DNA of 64,000 bases from Bacillota bacterium (GTDB lineage: Bacteria; Bacillota; Clostridia; DSM-8532). Position numbers and translations under genes: made by a program. Positions 18,414 to 27,408 of the stretch are shown here, piece by piece (within the stretch, counting starts at the first letter, position 1; every line of letters starts with the position of its first letter). The notes beneath the pieces were generated by a model that made no database searches, was not told the origin of the DNA, and was given only the letters and a program-made list of their open reading frames with translations. Where the stretch lies: NCBI GenBank assembly GCA_022702935.2, contig JAKIML020000098.1:62001-126000 (forward strand). Reading direction: 5' to 3'.

Positions 18414-19847
18414 TTATACCGAGTGCTTTTTGTCCTTGAAATGCTCCCTTGTCATCTTAATAACCACCGGGCTTAATGCCAGTACGGCTATCAGGTTGGG
18501 GATGGCCATAAAGCCATTGAGCATATCGGCAATATCCCAGACCAGACCCATTTTCATGGTCGCACCAATGACCACAACCATAACGAATACAATCTGGTAT
18601 CCACGGCTAGCCCTCGTACCAAACAAGTACTCAAAGCAGCGGGTACCGTAAAGTGACCAGGCGAGCAGGGTTGACAGGGCAAACAAGGTGATGCAAACGG
18701 CAATGATCATAGAACCTATCTTGTCACCCAGCACAGTGCCAAAGGCCGCGGAAATAAGAGGGGTTCCCCCTTCTCCTCCCCACTGGGGGCTGACACCGCC
18801 GCGGGCAGCCGAGGTGAGAAGCACCAGCGCAGTCATGGAACAGATGACAATGGTATCCATGAATACTTCAAAAATACCATACAGCCCCTGCATCACCGGG
18901 TTCTTCTCGCTGGTAGCGGCATGAGCCATGGGCGCGGAGCCAAGGCCTGCCTCATTGGAGAATACACCGCGGGCAACACCCTTTTGGATAATGGTCTTAG
19001 TTGCAATACCCACAGCACCACCGAAAGCTGCCTGCACCGAAAAGGCATTTCCAAAAATCCAGCTCAGGGCAGTTCCGATATAACTGACGTTATAAATCAG
19101 AACAACGATGGATGCCAGTATGTAGACAACAGCCATGACGGGGACCATTTTTTCGGTCACCGATCCGATACGCTTGATGCCGCCAAAAAGCACAAGGCCG
19201 CAGAGGACAGCCATAACAACGCCAATGATCAGGCTTGAAACGGGAATTGTTTGATTAAAAAGATGAAAGTTGGCAGCCCCAGTATTCCCACCGAAGGAGT
19301 CAATCATAGTGTTGATGGATGTGGCAATGGTATTAACCTGAGTCATATTTCCAATGCCGAATGCGGCAAGCGCGCCGAAGACACAGAAAATAGAGCCCAG
19401 CCAGGCCCAGTTTTTGCCCAGGCCATTTTTTATGTAGTACATGGGGCCGCCCACCCATTCACCCTTGCTGTTGCGTTCACGGTAATTGACGGCGAAAACG
19501 GCTTCGGAGTATTTGGTGGCCATGCCGAATATAGCAGACAGCCACATCCAGAACACGGCGCCGGGGCCGCCTGCCACTATGGCGCCTGTAACACCGGCAA
19601 TGTTTCCGGTTCCGACGGTGGCCGCCAGGGCAGTAGTAACAGCCTGCCAGGGAGAGATTTCTCCCTCTCCGGTTTCATGCTTCTTAAACATTTTGCCTAT
19701 GGTGTTTTTCATGGCATAGCCGAAATGGATAAATTGGGGAAAGAGCATCCGAATACTGAGATAAACGCCCGTACCCACCAGTAGGATGAGCATAACCGGG
19801 CCCCAGGCAAAGTTGTCCAGTTTTGTGATAAGCTCGCTGAAGGTCAT
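18414..19847 (-). CDS. Sodium:alanine/glycine symporter, AGCS family
   Basis: 477 residues, about 10-11 membrane helices. AGCS carriers bring in glycine or alanine with Na+. Signatures are GTGVYLSIRM, QAVTTALAATVGTGNIAGVTGAI and AGLGSAPMAHAATSE. The tandem glycine riboswitch in its leader shows that glycine is the likely substrate or signal. GGAG lies before the ATG. Confidence 0.95.
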   Translation of the reverse strand: MTFSELITKLDNFAWGPVMLILLVGTGVYLSIRMLFPQFIHFGYAMKNTIGKMFKKHETGEGEISPWQAVTTALAATVGTGNIAGVTGAIVAGGPGAVFWMWLSAIFGMATKYSEAVFAVNYRERNSKGEWVGGPMYYIKNGLGKNWAWLGSIFCVFGALAAFGIGNMTQVNTIATSINTMIDSFGGNTGAANFHLFNQTIPVSSLIIGVVMAVLCGLVLFGGIKRIGSVTEKMVPVMAVVYILASIVVLIYNVSYIGTALSWIFGNAFSVQAAFGGAVGIATKTIIQKGVARGVFSNEAGLGSAPMAHAATSEKNPVMQGLYGIFEVFMDTIVICSMTALVLLTSAARGGVSPQWGGEGGTPLISAAFGTVLGDKIGSMIIAVCITLFALSTLLAWSLYGTRCFEYLFGTRASRGYQIVFVMVVVIGATMKMGLVWDIADMLNGFMAIPNLIAVLALSPVVIKMTREHFKDKKHSV

Positions 19848-19891
19848 GATTTGATTCTCCTTTGAATCTTACTTTATTCAGTTTTCTAAAT

Positions 19892-19918
19892 AAAAAAACA
19901 TTCCGGGATACCGGAATG
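19892..19918 (-). terminator. Expression-platform terminator of the glycine riboswitch
   Basis: On the minus strand CATTCCGG-TATC-CCGGAATG is followed by seven Ts. It lies between the second glycine aptamer and the symporter gene, the expected place for ligand-controlled termination. Confidence 0.85.
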
Positions 19919-19954
19919 CAGACAAAATAAAACCTTCCTGAAGACTCAGGAACG

Positions 19955-20118
19955 GTTCATCCGTTCTGTCCTTTTGCCTGAGAGATTTGGCGTATTTACG
20001 CCTTGCCCCTTCGGCCTCCGCTTTACACGGATGTCTCCAGAACGCCGTCTGCCGACAGTCCTCTTTACCTGAGAGTATTGCTCCTTCGGCCGGGGGATGG
20101 CCCCGTCTCCTGTCGGTT
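19955..20118 (-). ncRNA. Tandem glycine riboswitch
   Basis: Two glycine aptamers in series on the minus strand. Aptamer 1 (about 20118-20050) has ACAGGAGACGGGG, then GCCGAAGGAGCAA and ACTCTCAGGTAAAGAGGAC. Aptamer 2 (about 20047-19955) has CTGGAGAC, GGCCGAAGGGGCAAGG and ATCTCTCAGGCAAAAGGACA. These are the conserved cores of the gcvT-type riboswitch. A terminator follows. It controls the downstream symporter. In other Firmicutes such riboswitches either raise glycine-cleavage genes or lower uptake genes; the sense here is not decided by the sequence alone. Confidence 0.95.
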
Positions 20119-20152
20119 TCAACCGGTAGCCTATTCAATAGAATTTGATTCA

Positions 20153-20180
20153 ATTATACGCGAATACAGCAAAATTACAA
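20153..20180 (-). promoter_or_regulatory. Promoter of riboswitch-symporter unit
   Basis: TTGTAA (20175-20180) and TATAAT (20153-20158) on the minus strand, 16-base spacer, about 30 bases before aptamer 1. Confidence 0.7.
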
Positions 20181-20263
20181 TAGGCTTTTGCCGAAAAATG
20201 CAGAAAATTATGCAATATCCACAATTATCCATAAAGTGTTGGCAGCTTTAACCTATTACCTTG

Positions 20264-20292
20264 TTGACACCAAGGACGCTTTGTAATAGCAT
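20264..20292 (+). promoter_or_regulatory. Candidate promoter of LRR lipoprotein gene
   Basis: TTGACA at 20264-20269 and TAGCAT at 20287-20292 with a 17-base spacer. The -35 is perfect, the -10 weak. Confidence 0.5.
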
Positions 20293-20334
20293 GTGGATGA
20301 AAAAAGCAACAATGAATGTGAGGAGTTATTAGGA

Positions 20335-21615
20335 ATGAAAAAGCCAAAAAGCAGCCTTAAAGGTATTATTGTATTATCTTGCTTGATTCTTCTGGCTGTG
20401 CTTATTACAGCATGCTCAAACACCGAGGCATCGGATAATTCCGTAGAATCCGAAAACACGCCGACCATCACAGAAAAGCTTGTCTCTTCCCCCGTTGCAT
20501 TCCAGGACAGGGCATTTGAAAGCGCTGTCAGAAAGCTTATTGGAAAGCCCCAGGGAGACATACTTAATACCGATTTGGCAGGAATAACGTTCATTGAGAT
20601 ATGGGGTGATGAGGTTATCCCTGATCCTTCCATCAATGTTTTTTGCAATAATGATTCATTTGTCATCAATGGAGAGCGGTATACGGAACGTGGACAGATT
20701 CAATCCCTTAACGATGTAAAACTGTTTCCGGATCTTAAGAAGTTGTCCGTTAACTTTCAGCCACTCAGCGACATCAGTGGTCTGGAAGGGATTAATAATC
20801 TTGAAGAGCTCGAGCTGCGCGCTAACCAAATCAGCGACATCAGTGCTTTGAAAGAGCTTACAGCCCTTACCTGGCTGGATCTGGGCGGGAACCAGATCAG
20901 TGATATCCGCCCTCTGGAGGAATTAGCAAACGTCTGGTTCCTGTATTTAAGCACCAATCAAATCAGTGATATCAGCCCATTGAGCGCCATGAAGAGCCTT
21001 AAGGATCTCTACATAGATACTAACCTCATCAGTGACATCAGTCCATTGAAGGGGCTTACCCTCGAGCAATTGGGCCTCCGGGAGAATCAAATCAGTGATA
21101 TCAGCGTATTGGCGGAACAGGTAGAACTGCACGTTTTAGAATTGGGGCATAACCAGATCAGCGATATCAGTCCATTGAAGGATTTGAAGATGCTTGTACG
21201 GTTAAACCTGGCCCATAACCAGATCAGTGACATTGGCCCATTAAAGGATCTCTTTATCCTGGAAACCCTATGGCTATCCGAAAATCCCATCAGCGATATC
21301 AACGCCTTAAATGGACTGTCAAGGCTGACCCATCTCTTGCTGGAATCCTGTCAAATCAGTGATATCAGTGTTTTAAGCGGTATGCGAGATCTTATACAGC
21401 TTAGCATGGCCAACAACCAGATCAACGACATCAGTGCATTAAGGGATTTAAGCAGACTGGAAACCTTATGGATATCCAATAACCAGATCAGCGATATCAG
21501 TCCATTGAAAGAGCTGAAGAATATAAAACGGGTATACATGAACAAGAATCCCTTGGATAAAGATGCGGTTCAGGAACTCAAAGAGATATTATCCTATACT
21601 GAGGTTTATTACTAG
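20335..21615 (+). CDS. Leucine-rich-repeat lipoprotein (internalin-type repeats)
   Basis: 426 residues from the ATG at 20335 (GAGGAG upstream; an in-frame ATG 42 bases earlier has no site). Lys-rich start, hydrophobic helix and lipobox LITAC with Cys27, so it is exported and lipid-anchored. Residues 27-130 are unassigned. From about 145 to the end come roughly 12 repeats of 22 residues built on NQISDISPL...L..L.LS, the internalin/LRR pattern. The repeats are also clear in the DNA (a recurring CAGATCAGTGATATCAG). Likely a surface binding or adhesion protein; ligand unknown. Single gene with terminator. Confidence 0.88.
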   Translation: MKKPKSSLKGIIVLSCLILLAVLITACSNTEASDNSVESENTPTITEKLVSSPVAFQDRAFESAVRKLIGKPQGDILNTDLAGITFIEIWGDEVIPDPSINVFCNNDSFVINGERYTERGQIQSLNDVKLFPDLKKLSVNFQPLSDISGLEGINNLEELELRANQISDISALKELTALTWLDLGGNQISDIRPLEELANVWFLYLSTNQISDISPLSAMKSLKDLYIDTNLISDISPLKGLTLEQLGLRENQISDISVLAEQVELHVLELGHNQISDISPLKDLKMLVRLNLAHNQISDIGPLKDLFILETLWLSENPISDINALNGLSRLTHLLLESCQISDISVLSGMRDLIQLSMANNQINDISALRDLSRLETLWISNNQISDISPLKELKNIKRVYMNKNPLDKDAVQELKEILSYTEVYY

Positions 21616-21622
21616 AACATTG

Positions 21623-21671
21623 AAAAGACTCCTTTCCCGGTTTTGGCTTCAAATCAGGAAAGGAGTCTTTA
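21623..21671. terminator. Bidirectional terminator between LRR gene and asnS
   Basis: AAAGACTCCTTTCC pairs with GGAAAGGAGTCTTT around a 20-base loop, with A- and T-rich flanks; convergent genes on both sides. Confidence 0.8.
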
Positions 21672-21689
21672 TCATTATCAGCGCTTTTA

Positions 21690-23081
21690 TTAGAATTCAG
21701 CATTGTTGACCGTTCTGGGATAAGGAATCACATCGCGGATATTCTGCATACCGGTCATATACATGAGCATACGCTCAAAGCCCAGGCCAAAGCCTGCATG
21801 GCGGGTGCCTCCGAAGCGGCGGGTATCCAGATACCAACTGTAATCCTCTTTCTTAAGCCCCATCTCCTCCATACGCTTTTCAAGGACTTCAATGCGCTCT
21901 TCTCTCTGGCTTCCGCCAATAATCTCGCCCACTCCGGGAACCAGAAGGTCCATAGCGGCAACGGTCTTGTTGTCATCATTGACACGCATATAGAACGCCT
22001 TGATCTCCTTGGGGTAATTGATGACGAAAACGGGCTTCTTCATGATTTCCTCGGTCAAATAGCGCTCATGCTCGGTTTGAAGATCATTGCCCCATTTTAC
22101 AGGATACTGGAAGGTATGACCGCTCTTCTCCAAAAGCTCAATGGCTTCGGTATAGGTGATACAGCCAAATTCCGAGTTAAGAATTCCATTCAGCCTGTTA
22201 TAGAGTTCCTTGTCAATAAGCTGGTTAAAGAAGTCCATTTCCTCTTTGGCATTCTCCATCACATAACTGATGATATAGCGAATCATATCCTCAGCCAGCT
22301 TCATGTCGTCGTCCAAATCGGCAAAGGCCATTTCAGGCTCAATCATCCAGAACTCGGCAGCATGACGGGTGGTATTGCTGTTTTCAGCTCTGAAGGTGGG
22401 ACCAAAGGTGTACACCTTGCCAAAGGACAGGGCATAGGGTTCAACGGCGAGCTGGCCGCTGACGGTGAGGTTTGTATGCTTGCCAAAGAAGTCCTGGGAG
22501 AAATCAATCTCTCCATCGGGGGTCTTGGGTGGGTTCTTTATGTCCAATGTGGTGACCTGGAACATCTCACCGGCGCCTTCACAGTCACTGCTGGTGATAA
22601 TGGGGGTATGCACATAGACAAAGCCCCTGTCCTGGAAAAACTTATGAATGGCATAGGACAGCACTGAACGCACCTTGAATACGGCTGAGAAGGTATTGGT
22701 TCTGGGCCGCAGGTGAGCAATGGTCCTTAAATATTCAAAGGAATGGCGCTTCTTTTGCAGAGGATATTCGGGTGTAGAAGTCCCCTCGATTTCAATGGCC
22801 GTGGCCTTAATTTCAAAGGGCTGCTTGGCCTGGGGTGTTTCTACAACACGTCCTGTAACAATAAGGGCGCTTCCTACATTGAGCTTGGCAATATCGTGGA
22901 AATTAGGCAGGGTATCATCAAAAACTATCTGAAGATTCTTAAAGAAGGAACCATCATTAATTTCAATAAAGCCAAAGGTTTTTGTGTCACGGATGGTACG
23001 CACCCAACCGCACACCTTTACTTCCTGATCGACTAAGTCCTGATAGGAAGCGTTGAGTTTTCGGATTTCGATCCTCTCCAT
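21690..23081 (-). CDS. asnS: Asparaginyl-tRNA synthetase
   Basis: 463 residues, class IIb. It charges tRNA-Asn with asparagine. An N-terminal OB-fold ([20 protein letters not shown]) binds the anticodon; the catalytic core has motif 2 ([20 protein letters not shown]) and motif 3 ([21 protein letters not shown]). The [14 protein letters not shown] pattern and the overall length separate it from AspRS. No T-box leader was found in the short upstream region. Promoter TTGAAT-17-TATAAT lies at 23141-23169. Confidence 0.96.
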   Translation of the reverse strand: MERIEIRKLNASYQDLVDQEVKVCGWVRTIRDTKTFGFIEINDGSFFKNLQIVFDDTLPNFHDIAKLNVGSALIVTGRVVETPQAKQPFEIKATAIEIEGTSTPEYPLQKKRHSFEYLRTIAHLRPRTNTFSAVFKVRSVLSYAIHKFFQDRGFVYVHTPIITSSDCEGAGEMFQVTTLDIKNPPKTPDGEIDFSQDFFGKHTNLTVSGQLAVEPYALSFGKVYTFGPTFRAENSNTTRHAAEFWMIEPEMAFADLDDDMKLAEDMIRYIISYVMENAKEEMDFFNQLIDKELYNRLNGILNSEFGCITYTEAIELLEKSGHTFQYPVKWGNDLQTEHERYLTEEIMKKPVFVINYPKEIKAFYMRVNDDNKTVAAMDLLVPGVGEIIGGSQREERIEVLEKRMEEMGLKKEDYSWYLDTRRFGGTRHAGFGLGFERMLMYMTGMQNIRDVIPYPRTVNNAEF

Positions 23082-23140
23082 TGCTGATCAACTCCATTTA
23101 ATCTTAAGTTTTGTGTATTTTTCCCTAAGGTTATTTATTT

Positions 23141-23169
23141 ATTATAATCATCCTGATTTCTTTATTCAA
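23141..23169 (-). promoter_or_regulatory. asnS promoter
   Basis: TTGAAT (23164-23169) and TATAAT (23141-23146) on the minus strand with a 17-base spacer, 60 bases before the gene. Confidence 0.75.
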
Positions 23170-23200
23170 GAAAAAGGTGAAAATACTGATTCTATGACTT

Positions 23201-23599
23201 TTAACCTCTCACAAGGAGATAGATGAGGAAAATGACAACGGCAAGAAAAGCGGCACCTATCCATAACACTTTTTTGTCGAGGCTTTTAATAAGCTCGTCA
23301 TTGGCTTTTGCAGCCTCTTCAGTAAAGGACGGATGGTTGAGAATCTCCTCTTCCGATACCTCCTGACCTGCGTCAATAAGCTCTTTGGCTTCCTCCAGTC
23401 TGTCCTTGGGCACATAGAGATCAATGCCAAGGGTGGTCGTTCCCAGGGCAATGTTGAGAAATGCGCCCGGTTCACGATATTCCCGCAATACCGGAATATT
23501 GCTCTCTCGGAGCCTGGCTTCAATCATATCGGCCTCTATGGAATCTCCCGCCGTTGTTAATAAGGCTTTGTCAAGCTGAGCTTCATCCTTCATTCTCAT
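23201..23599 (-). CDS. DUF2007 protein with C-terminal membrane helix
   Basis: 132 residues from ATG 23599, which sits 8 bases after AAGGGGTGG; a GTG 12 bases earlier overlaps that site. Residues 5-75 match the DUF2007 putative signal-transducer fold (TAGDSIEADMIEARLRESNI, then DLYVPKDRLEEAKELID). A linker follows, and a single helix at the C terminus (VLWIGAAFLAVVIFLIYLLV) anchors it. Function is unknown in the family. It lies between asnS and an HD-like gene, both on the same strand. Confidence 0.8.
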   Translation of the reverse strand: MRMKDEAQLDKALLTTAGDSIEADMIEARLRESNIPVLREYREPGAFLNIALGTTTLGIDLYVPKDRLEEAKELIDAGQEVSEEEILNHPSFTEEAAKANDELIKSLDKKVLWIGAAFLAVVIFLIYLLVRG

Positions 23600-23692
23600 G
23601 CCTTTTTCCACCCCTTAAGCATAATCGCACCGCCAGACAGGCTGAGTCACATTCCTGTTTCATCCTATGCCTGGCACCATACATAAAATTCA

Positions 23693-24241
23693 CTATTTTA
23701 AGCGCTTGATAAGCTCATATTCCTTGGCCATCATCTCCCGGGCCTGGGGAATCATGAGCTCCCACCGGCTTTCCATCCATTGGAGATAGGACGAAATGCC
23801 TTCGTTATAGGTCTTACGCTTAACAGTATAGCCGTAATAAATCCAAAATAACGGTTTTGCCAACTGCGACATGGCTTCGGCATTAATCAGGCAAATGGCC
23901 TCTTTGGAGGCATTCTTCATGGGATTGGGCTTATTGTACTGGGCGATGACCTCTAAAACCTTTTCAATGGTTTCATCGGCAAATTTAAACTTTCGAAGAA
24001 GCCCCTCCACGCGCTGTACACCGGGAATGGCATGGTCAAAATGATGATCGAATTGGTAGACGGACGAGAAGTCCAAGAGATAAGAGGCCAGCTCCACCAC
24101 CAGGGCGTCGGCCCCCAGAAGCTGAGAAAGCTTTGCCCCATAGTCCCTCACAAGGATGATATGATTTTCGTAGAGCTCTTTAGTCAACGTAGTTTTGCTG
24201 CATTCCTGCTTGACAAATTCTCTGATATAATCGGTAACCAC
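23693..24241 (-). CDS. Degenerate HD-domain-like protein
   Basis: 182 residues, GTG start with GGAAG 11 bases upstream. Spacing and hydrophobicity resemble HD-domain phosphohydrolases of the YedJ kind (first His in ELYENHIILVRDYG, a helix ending LASYLLDFSS, then HHFDHAIPGVQRVEGLL), but the defining His-Asp pair reads Leu-Asp, so metal binding is doubtful. The C-terminal 60 residues (WIYYGYTVKRKTYNEGISSY) are aromatic-rich and unfamiliar. Function unknown; weak family call. Confidence 0.6.
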   Translation of the reverse strand: MVTDYIREFVKQECSKTTLTKELYENHIILVRDYGAKLSQLLGADALVVELASYLLDFSSVYQFDHHFDHAIPGVQRVEGLLRKFKFADETIEKVLEVIAQYNKPNPMKNASKEAICLINAEAMSQLAKPLFWIYYGYTVKRKTYNEGISSYLQWMESRWELMIPQAREMMAKEYELIKRLK

Positions 24242-24555
24242 TTAGAGATCATCTTCCTTCCGCTTTCGGCAAAGCCATTGGATAATTAAAAGCTTGTCTG
24301 GCCTTAAGAAAACTTCATTCTTGCGGGTAAGATTCAGAAAATGGGTTATAAACGATCAACAAACACTATTTTATCACTTTTTACCTAAGAATAAATGGCT
24401 GGATCGCAGAATCCTTCCCACAGAGAGTGAGAGATTTTCATAGAATTCATCAAAAAATATAGATATTTTTCCTATTCCAATTGCCCTTTTCACATGCTAT
24501 ACTACGAATAATAACTTACAAAATCATCCAAATTATAACACTTGGGAGGAATACT
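24242..24555. other. Divergent intergenic region, no gene seen
   Basis: 314 bases between the HD-like gene and the ECF gene. AT-rich, no ORF with a ribosome site, no hairpin with a T-run, and no recognised riboswitch. A TATACT near 24498 may be a -10 for the ECF gene, but no convincing -35 accompanies it. Confidence 0.5.
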
Positions 24556-25296
24556 ATGGGCCGAAAAACCAGGAAGTATGTTTTAACTGGACTCATGACT
24601 GCTTTGGTTTTTATTCTGACCTATACCTTTAAGGTGCCCGTTCCCTATACCTCGGGTTATATCCATTTGGGTGACAGTATGATATATCTGTCGGTATTGG
24701 TGTTAGGTCCCATTTTCGGCGCCTTTGCCTCGGGCGTGGGTTCCATGATGGCAGATATTCTGGCAGGCTATTCACAGTATGCCATTCCCACGCTGGTCAT
24801 CAAAGCTTTAATGGCTCTAATCATGGGTTTGATGCTTTCATTCAAGGGCCGAAAAACCTCCATAGCCTCTGTATTGGCTGCACTCCTGGTTTGGGTGGGA
24901 TTCCTGACAGGGACCCTTCTCTTCTTAAATCAGCAGGTCACCGTCATAGGCAGCGCAAAGGTCCTTGAAATGGTAGAAGGGGATGCGGAGACCTTGAGAC
25001 GTCTGCCCCTGTACTTTTATGCCAGCGTCGCTTTGCTTATCATTGTCTTTGCCCTTGCCATCTATTTTATCTCACGCCGTCAGAACTCCGGCTTCTCAAC
25101 CCTCAAGGCCGTGGTGGGCATGAGTGCTGCCGGATTGTGTATGGTCATGGGCTATTATTTTGTGGAGTGTTTGATGTACTCTCCCCTTGCCGCTGTTTTC
25201 AGCGTGCCCATGAATCTTATTCAGTTCTTTGGGGGTGTTATTGCTGCAACTCTACTGGCACCCGCTTTGAAAAAGGCCAGGCTGATATCGGTCTGA
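24556..25296 (+). CDS. ECF transporter S component
   Basis: 246 residues from ATG 24556 (GGGAGG 7 bases before; an upstream in-frame ATG has no site). Six to seven membrane helices; the N-terminal LTGLMTALVFILTYTFKVPV and SGYIHLGDSMIYLSVLVLGP with FGAFASGVGSMMADILAGY are typical of vitamin-binding S components of energy-coupling-factor importers. The shared EcfA/EcfT module is not nearby, so it is a group II type. Substrate is not readable: no vitamin riboswitch or biosynthetic neighbour. A hairpin terminator follows. Confidence 0.85.
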   Translation: MGRKTRKYVLTGLMTALVFILTYTFKVPVPYTSGYIHLGDSMIYLSVLVLGPIFGAFASGVGSMMADILAGYSQYAIPTLVIKALMALIMGLMLSFKGRKTSIASVLAALLVWVGFLTGTLLFLNQQVTVIGSAKVLEMVEGDAETLRRLPLYFYASVALLIIVFALAIYFISRRQNSGFSTLKAVVGMSAAGLCMVMGYYFVECLMYSPLAAVFSVPMNLIQFFGGVIAATLLAPALKKARLISV

Positions 25297-25350
25297 CGAC
25301 TTATACCGCATCATTGGGCAGAAAAATATTAAGCAAGTTTTATCAGATAC

Positions 25351-25388
25351 AAAGGAACCGCGCTGATTGAGCAGTGCGGTTCCTTTAT
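25351..25388 (+). terminator. Terminator of ECF gene
   Basis: AAAGGAACCGCGCTG pairs with CAGTGCGGTTCCTTT (15 bp, one G-U) across a 6-base loop. Confidence 0.85.
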
Positions 25389-25406
25389 GCTGAATGATAC
25401 GGTTTG

Positions 25407-26270
25407 ATGGATGACATTGACTTGCTGCAAAGCTATAATAAAGCTAAGACTTTTAAGCAAAGGGTGATATGGGATATGTTCAAACGGCATCAATCTTCTT
25501 CCATAAAGCGTGAGCCTTTCTCCTGCCAGCGCGTTGATTTGAACATCCGCGGCTATGTTTACCGCAAGGAGTCAAAGGTACTGCCTGCCATCATTGTCTG
25601 CCATGGCTTCTCGGCCAATCAGCAATCGGTAAAGCACTATGCGGAATTCCTTGCCCACATGGGCTGGGCCGCGTTTACCTTTGATTTCTGCGGCGGTTGC
25701 ATCAAGGGCAAAAGTGACGGCAAACAGTCCGACATGTCAGTGCTGACAGAAGTCAAGGATCTGAAGTCGGTCATCGCTTATGTCAAGCAAAGGAAGGATG
25801 TGGACCCGGAGCATGTTTCCTTGATGGGCTTCAGTCAGGGCGGAATGGTCTGTGCATTGACAGCAGCTTCATTGAAAAGCGAAATCGAGCGCCTCATTCT
25901 GGTCTATCCTGCGTTCTGCATCCCCGATGATGCGCGCCGGGGCCAGATGTTGTTTGCGAAATTCGACCCCAATAACATCCCTCCCCTGGTCAGCCGCTTT
26001 CCCATGAGGCTGGGCGCCGTATATGTCAAGGATGTCATTGGCATGAATGTCTATGATGAGATTCGCGGGTACGACGGACCGGTGCTGCTCATACATGGCA
26101 CAACGGACGACCTTGTTAACATATCCTATTCACGTCAGGCAAAAACGGTTTATAAGCAGTGTGAGTACCTGGAGATTGAGGGCGCCGGCCACATGTTCAG
26201 CAAGAAAGATGATCAAATGGCCATGGAGGCTCTGAAAAAGTTCATGACCGGCGCACAGGCTGGGGCTTAG
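25407..26270 (+). CDS. Alpha/beta-hydrolase
   Basis: 287 residues from ATG 25407. No good ribosome site precedes it; a start at the Met-Phe-Lys-Arg codon about 70 bases later is possible. Alpha/beta-hydrolase fold of the S9/acyl-esterase type: oxyanion region IIVCHGFSAN, nucleophile serine in LMGFSQGGMV, acidic residue in LLIHGTTDDLVN and histidine in IEGAGHMFS form a full triad. No signal peptide, so cytosolic. Substrate unknown (esterase or peptidase). It begins just after the ECF terminator. Confidence 0.85.
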   Translation: MDDIDLLQSYNKAKTFKQRVIWDMFKRHQSSSIKREPFSCQRVDLNIRGYVYRKESKVLPAIIVCHGFSANQQSVKHYAEFLAHMGWAAFTFDFCGGCIKGKSDGKQSDMSVLTEVKDLKSVIAYVKQRKDVDPEHVSLMGFSQGGMVCALTAASLKSEIERLILVYPAFCIPDDARRGQMLFAKFDPNNIPPLVSRFPMRLGAVYVKDVIGMNVYDEIRGYDGPVLLIHGTTDDLVNISYSRQAKTVYKQCEYLEIEGAGHMFSKKDDQMAMEALKKFMTGAQAGA

Positions 26271-26326
26271 CGCCATTGCTCCTTGTGCCCTTGGCCCAAT
26301 ATTTTGAGATAACGCTTAAATGGCAT

Positions 26327-26377
26327 AAAAACTGCTCTCCAAAGCTGAGTTCTATGACTCGACCTTCGGAGAGCAGT
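26327..26377 (-). terminator. metF terminator
   Basis: On the minus strand ACTGCTCTCC pairs with GGAGAGCAGT around a 27-base loop, followed by TTTTT. It lies 30 bases after the metF stop. Confidence 0.75.
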
Positions 26378-26405
26378 ATTAATTTAAGGCATCAGATTTT
26401 TGCAC

Positions 26406-27272
26406 TCAGTCTCTCAGACCGGCTATTTTCAAAATCTCCTGGGTTGAAGAAAGACGGTTCATGGTATAGAGATGCACCCCGGGGGCGCCTCCGTCCAGGA
26501 GTTCACGAATCATCTGCCCGGCATATTCTTCTCCGGCCTTGCGCAAATCTTCGGGATTGTCCTGGTATTTGTCCATCATCAGAACAAGCTTGGCCGGGAT
26601 GGAGCAGCCGCTCTTGGCTGTCATATTTTTAATGCGCAGGCTGAATATGGGCATGATACCGGGGATGACGGGGCACTTAATTCCCAGGCTCTCACATCTG
26701 TCCAGAAAATCGAAATAGAGGCGGGTGTCAAAAAAGAGCTGGGTAATCAAAAAGTCCACGCCTGCATCAACCTTATCCTTTAAACGGGCCCTGTCCTCCT
26801 TAAGCCTTTTACTGTCCACGTGTCCCTCCAGATAGGCTGCGGCGGCAATGCAGAAGTCATCCTTCTTTTTAATATGGCTGATGAGCTCATTGGCATATTT
26901 AAAGGCACCGTTTGAATAATCAAAATCGGGCTGATCCACAGGAGGATCTCCTCTTAAGGCCAGAATGTTCTGAATATTCTCCTGCTTAAGCCTGGCAAGA
27001 AGCTCATCAATCTCCTCAACCGAATGGCCCACGCAGGTCAGATGGCTCATGGCCTCTATACCATATTGATTCTTAATTCTGGAGGCTATCTCAACGGTAC
27101 GCCCCCGCTGGCTGCCGCCCGCCCCATAGGTTACGCTGATATAGTCAGGCTGAAGCTTCTTAAAGCCCTCCAGGGATTCAAACAGCGATTCAAGAGTCAC
27201 TTCGGGCTTGGGCGGAAATATTTCAAAGGCAAGGGTTGGGCGCTTGCCCTGATACAACTCTGATATTTTCAT
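26406..27272 (-). CDS. metF: Methylenetetrahydrofolate reductase
   Basis: 288 residues from ATG 27272, 6 bases after GGAGGG; the ATG two codons earlier touches that site. It reduces 5,10-methylene-THF to methyl-THF for methionine synthesis or one-carbon metabolism. It begins MKISELYQGKRPTLAFEIFPP and has SVTYGAGGSQRGRT, LALRGDPP and LITQLFFDT, the FAD and folate site motifs. No MetV-like partner or Wood-Ljungdahl genes are next to it, so it does not by itself indicate acetogenesis. No SAM riboswitch was seen upstream. Confidence 0.96.
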   Translation of the reverse strand: MKISELYQGKRPTLAFEIFPPKPEVTLESLFESLEGFKKLQPDYISVTYGAGGSQRGRTVEIASRIKNQYGIEAMSHLTCVGHSVEEIDELLARLKQENIQNILALRGDPPVDQPDFDYSNGAFKYANELISHIKKKDDFCIAAAAYLEGHVDSKRLKEDRARLKDKVDAGVDFLITQLFFDTRLYFDFLDRCESLGIKCPVIPGIMPIFSLRIKNMTAKSGCSIPAKLVLMMDKYQDNPEDLRKAGEEYAGQMIRELLDGGAPGVHLYTMNRLSSTQEILKIAGLRD

Positions 27273-27295
27273 GGACATCCCTCCTGTTTTGGTAT

Positions 27296-27325
27296 ATTCT
27301 AACCTATTATCTTCCAGAATGTCCA
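27296..27325 (-). promoter_or_regulatory. Candidate metF promoter
   Basis: TGGACA (27320-27325) and TAGAAT (27296-27301) on the minus strand with an 18-base spacer, just upstream of the ribosome site. Confidence 0.5.
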
Positions 27326-27332
27326 TAGCAAG

Positions 27333-27363
27333 AAAGACGGTTTCCCGCATCAGAACCGTCTTT
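27333..27363 (-). terminator. Terminator after DUF6320-type gene
   Basis: AAAGACGGTT pairs with AACCGTCTTT; read on the minus strand it ends TTTCTT, on the plus strand TTTCTTTTT. It lies between the zinc-ribbon membrane gene and metF. Confidence 0.7.
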
Positions 27364-27408
27364 CTTTTTGACGATTAGCTATAAAGATGCATGAAAAGCC
27401 TATTCGGG

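Noticed and set aside
19878-20153. Open frame of 91 codons on the minus strand before the symporter
   Set aside because: It lies across the two glycine aptamers and the terminator; it has no ribosome site and the RNA structure explains the conservation.
20760-21540. Regularly spaced repeats that might suggest a CRISPR array
   Set aside because: The 66-base period is in frame and encodes leucine-rich repeats; there are no unique spacers.
23082-23200. T-box leader for asnS
   Set aside because: The upstream space is too short and no T-box sequence or specifier hairpin is seen.
27273-27408. SAM riboswitch before metF
   Set aside because: Only a terminator for the upstream unit and a plain promoter are found.
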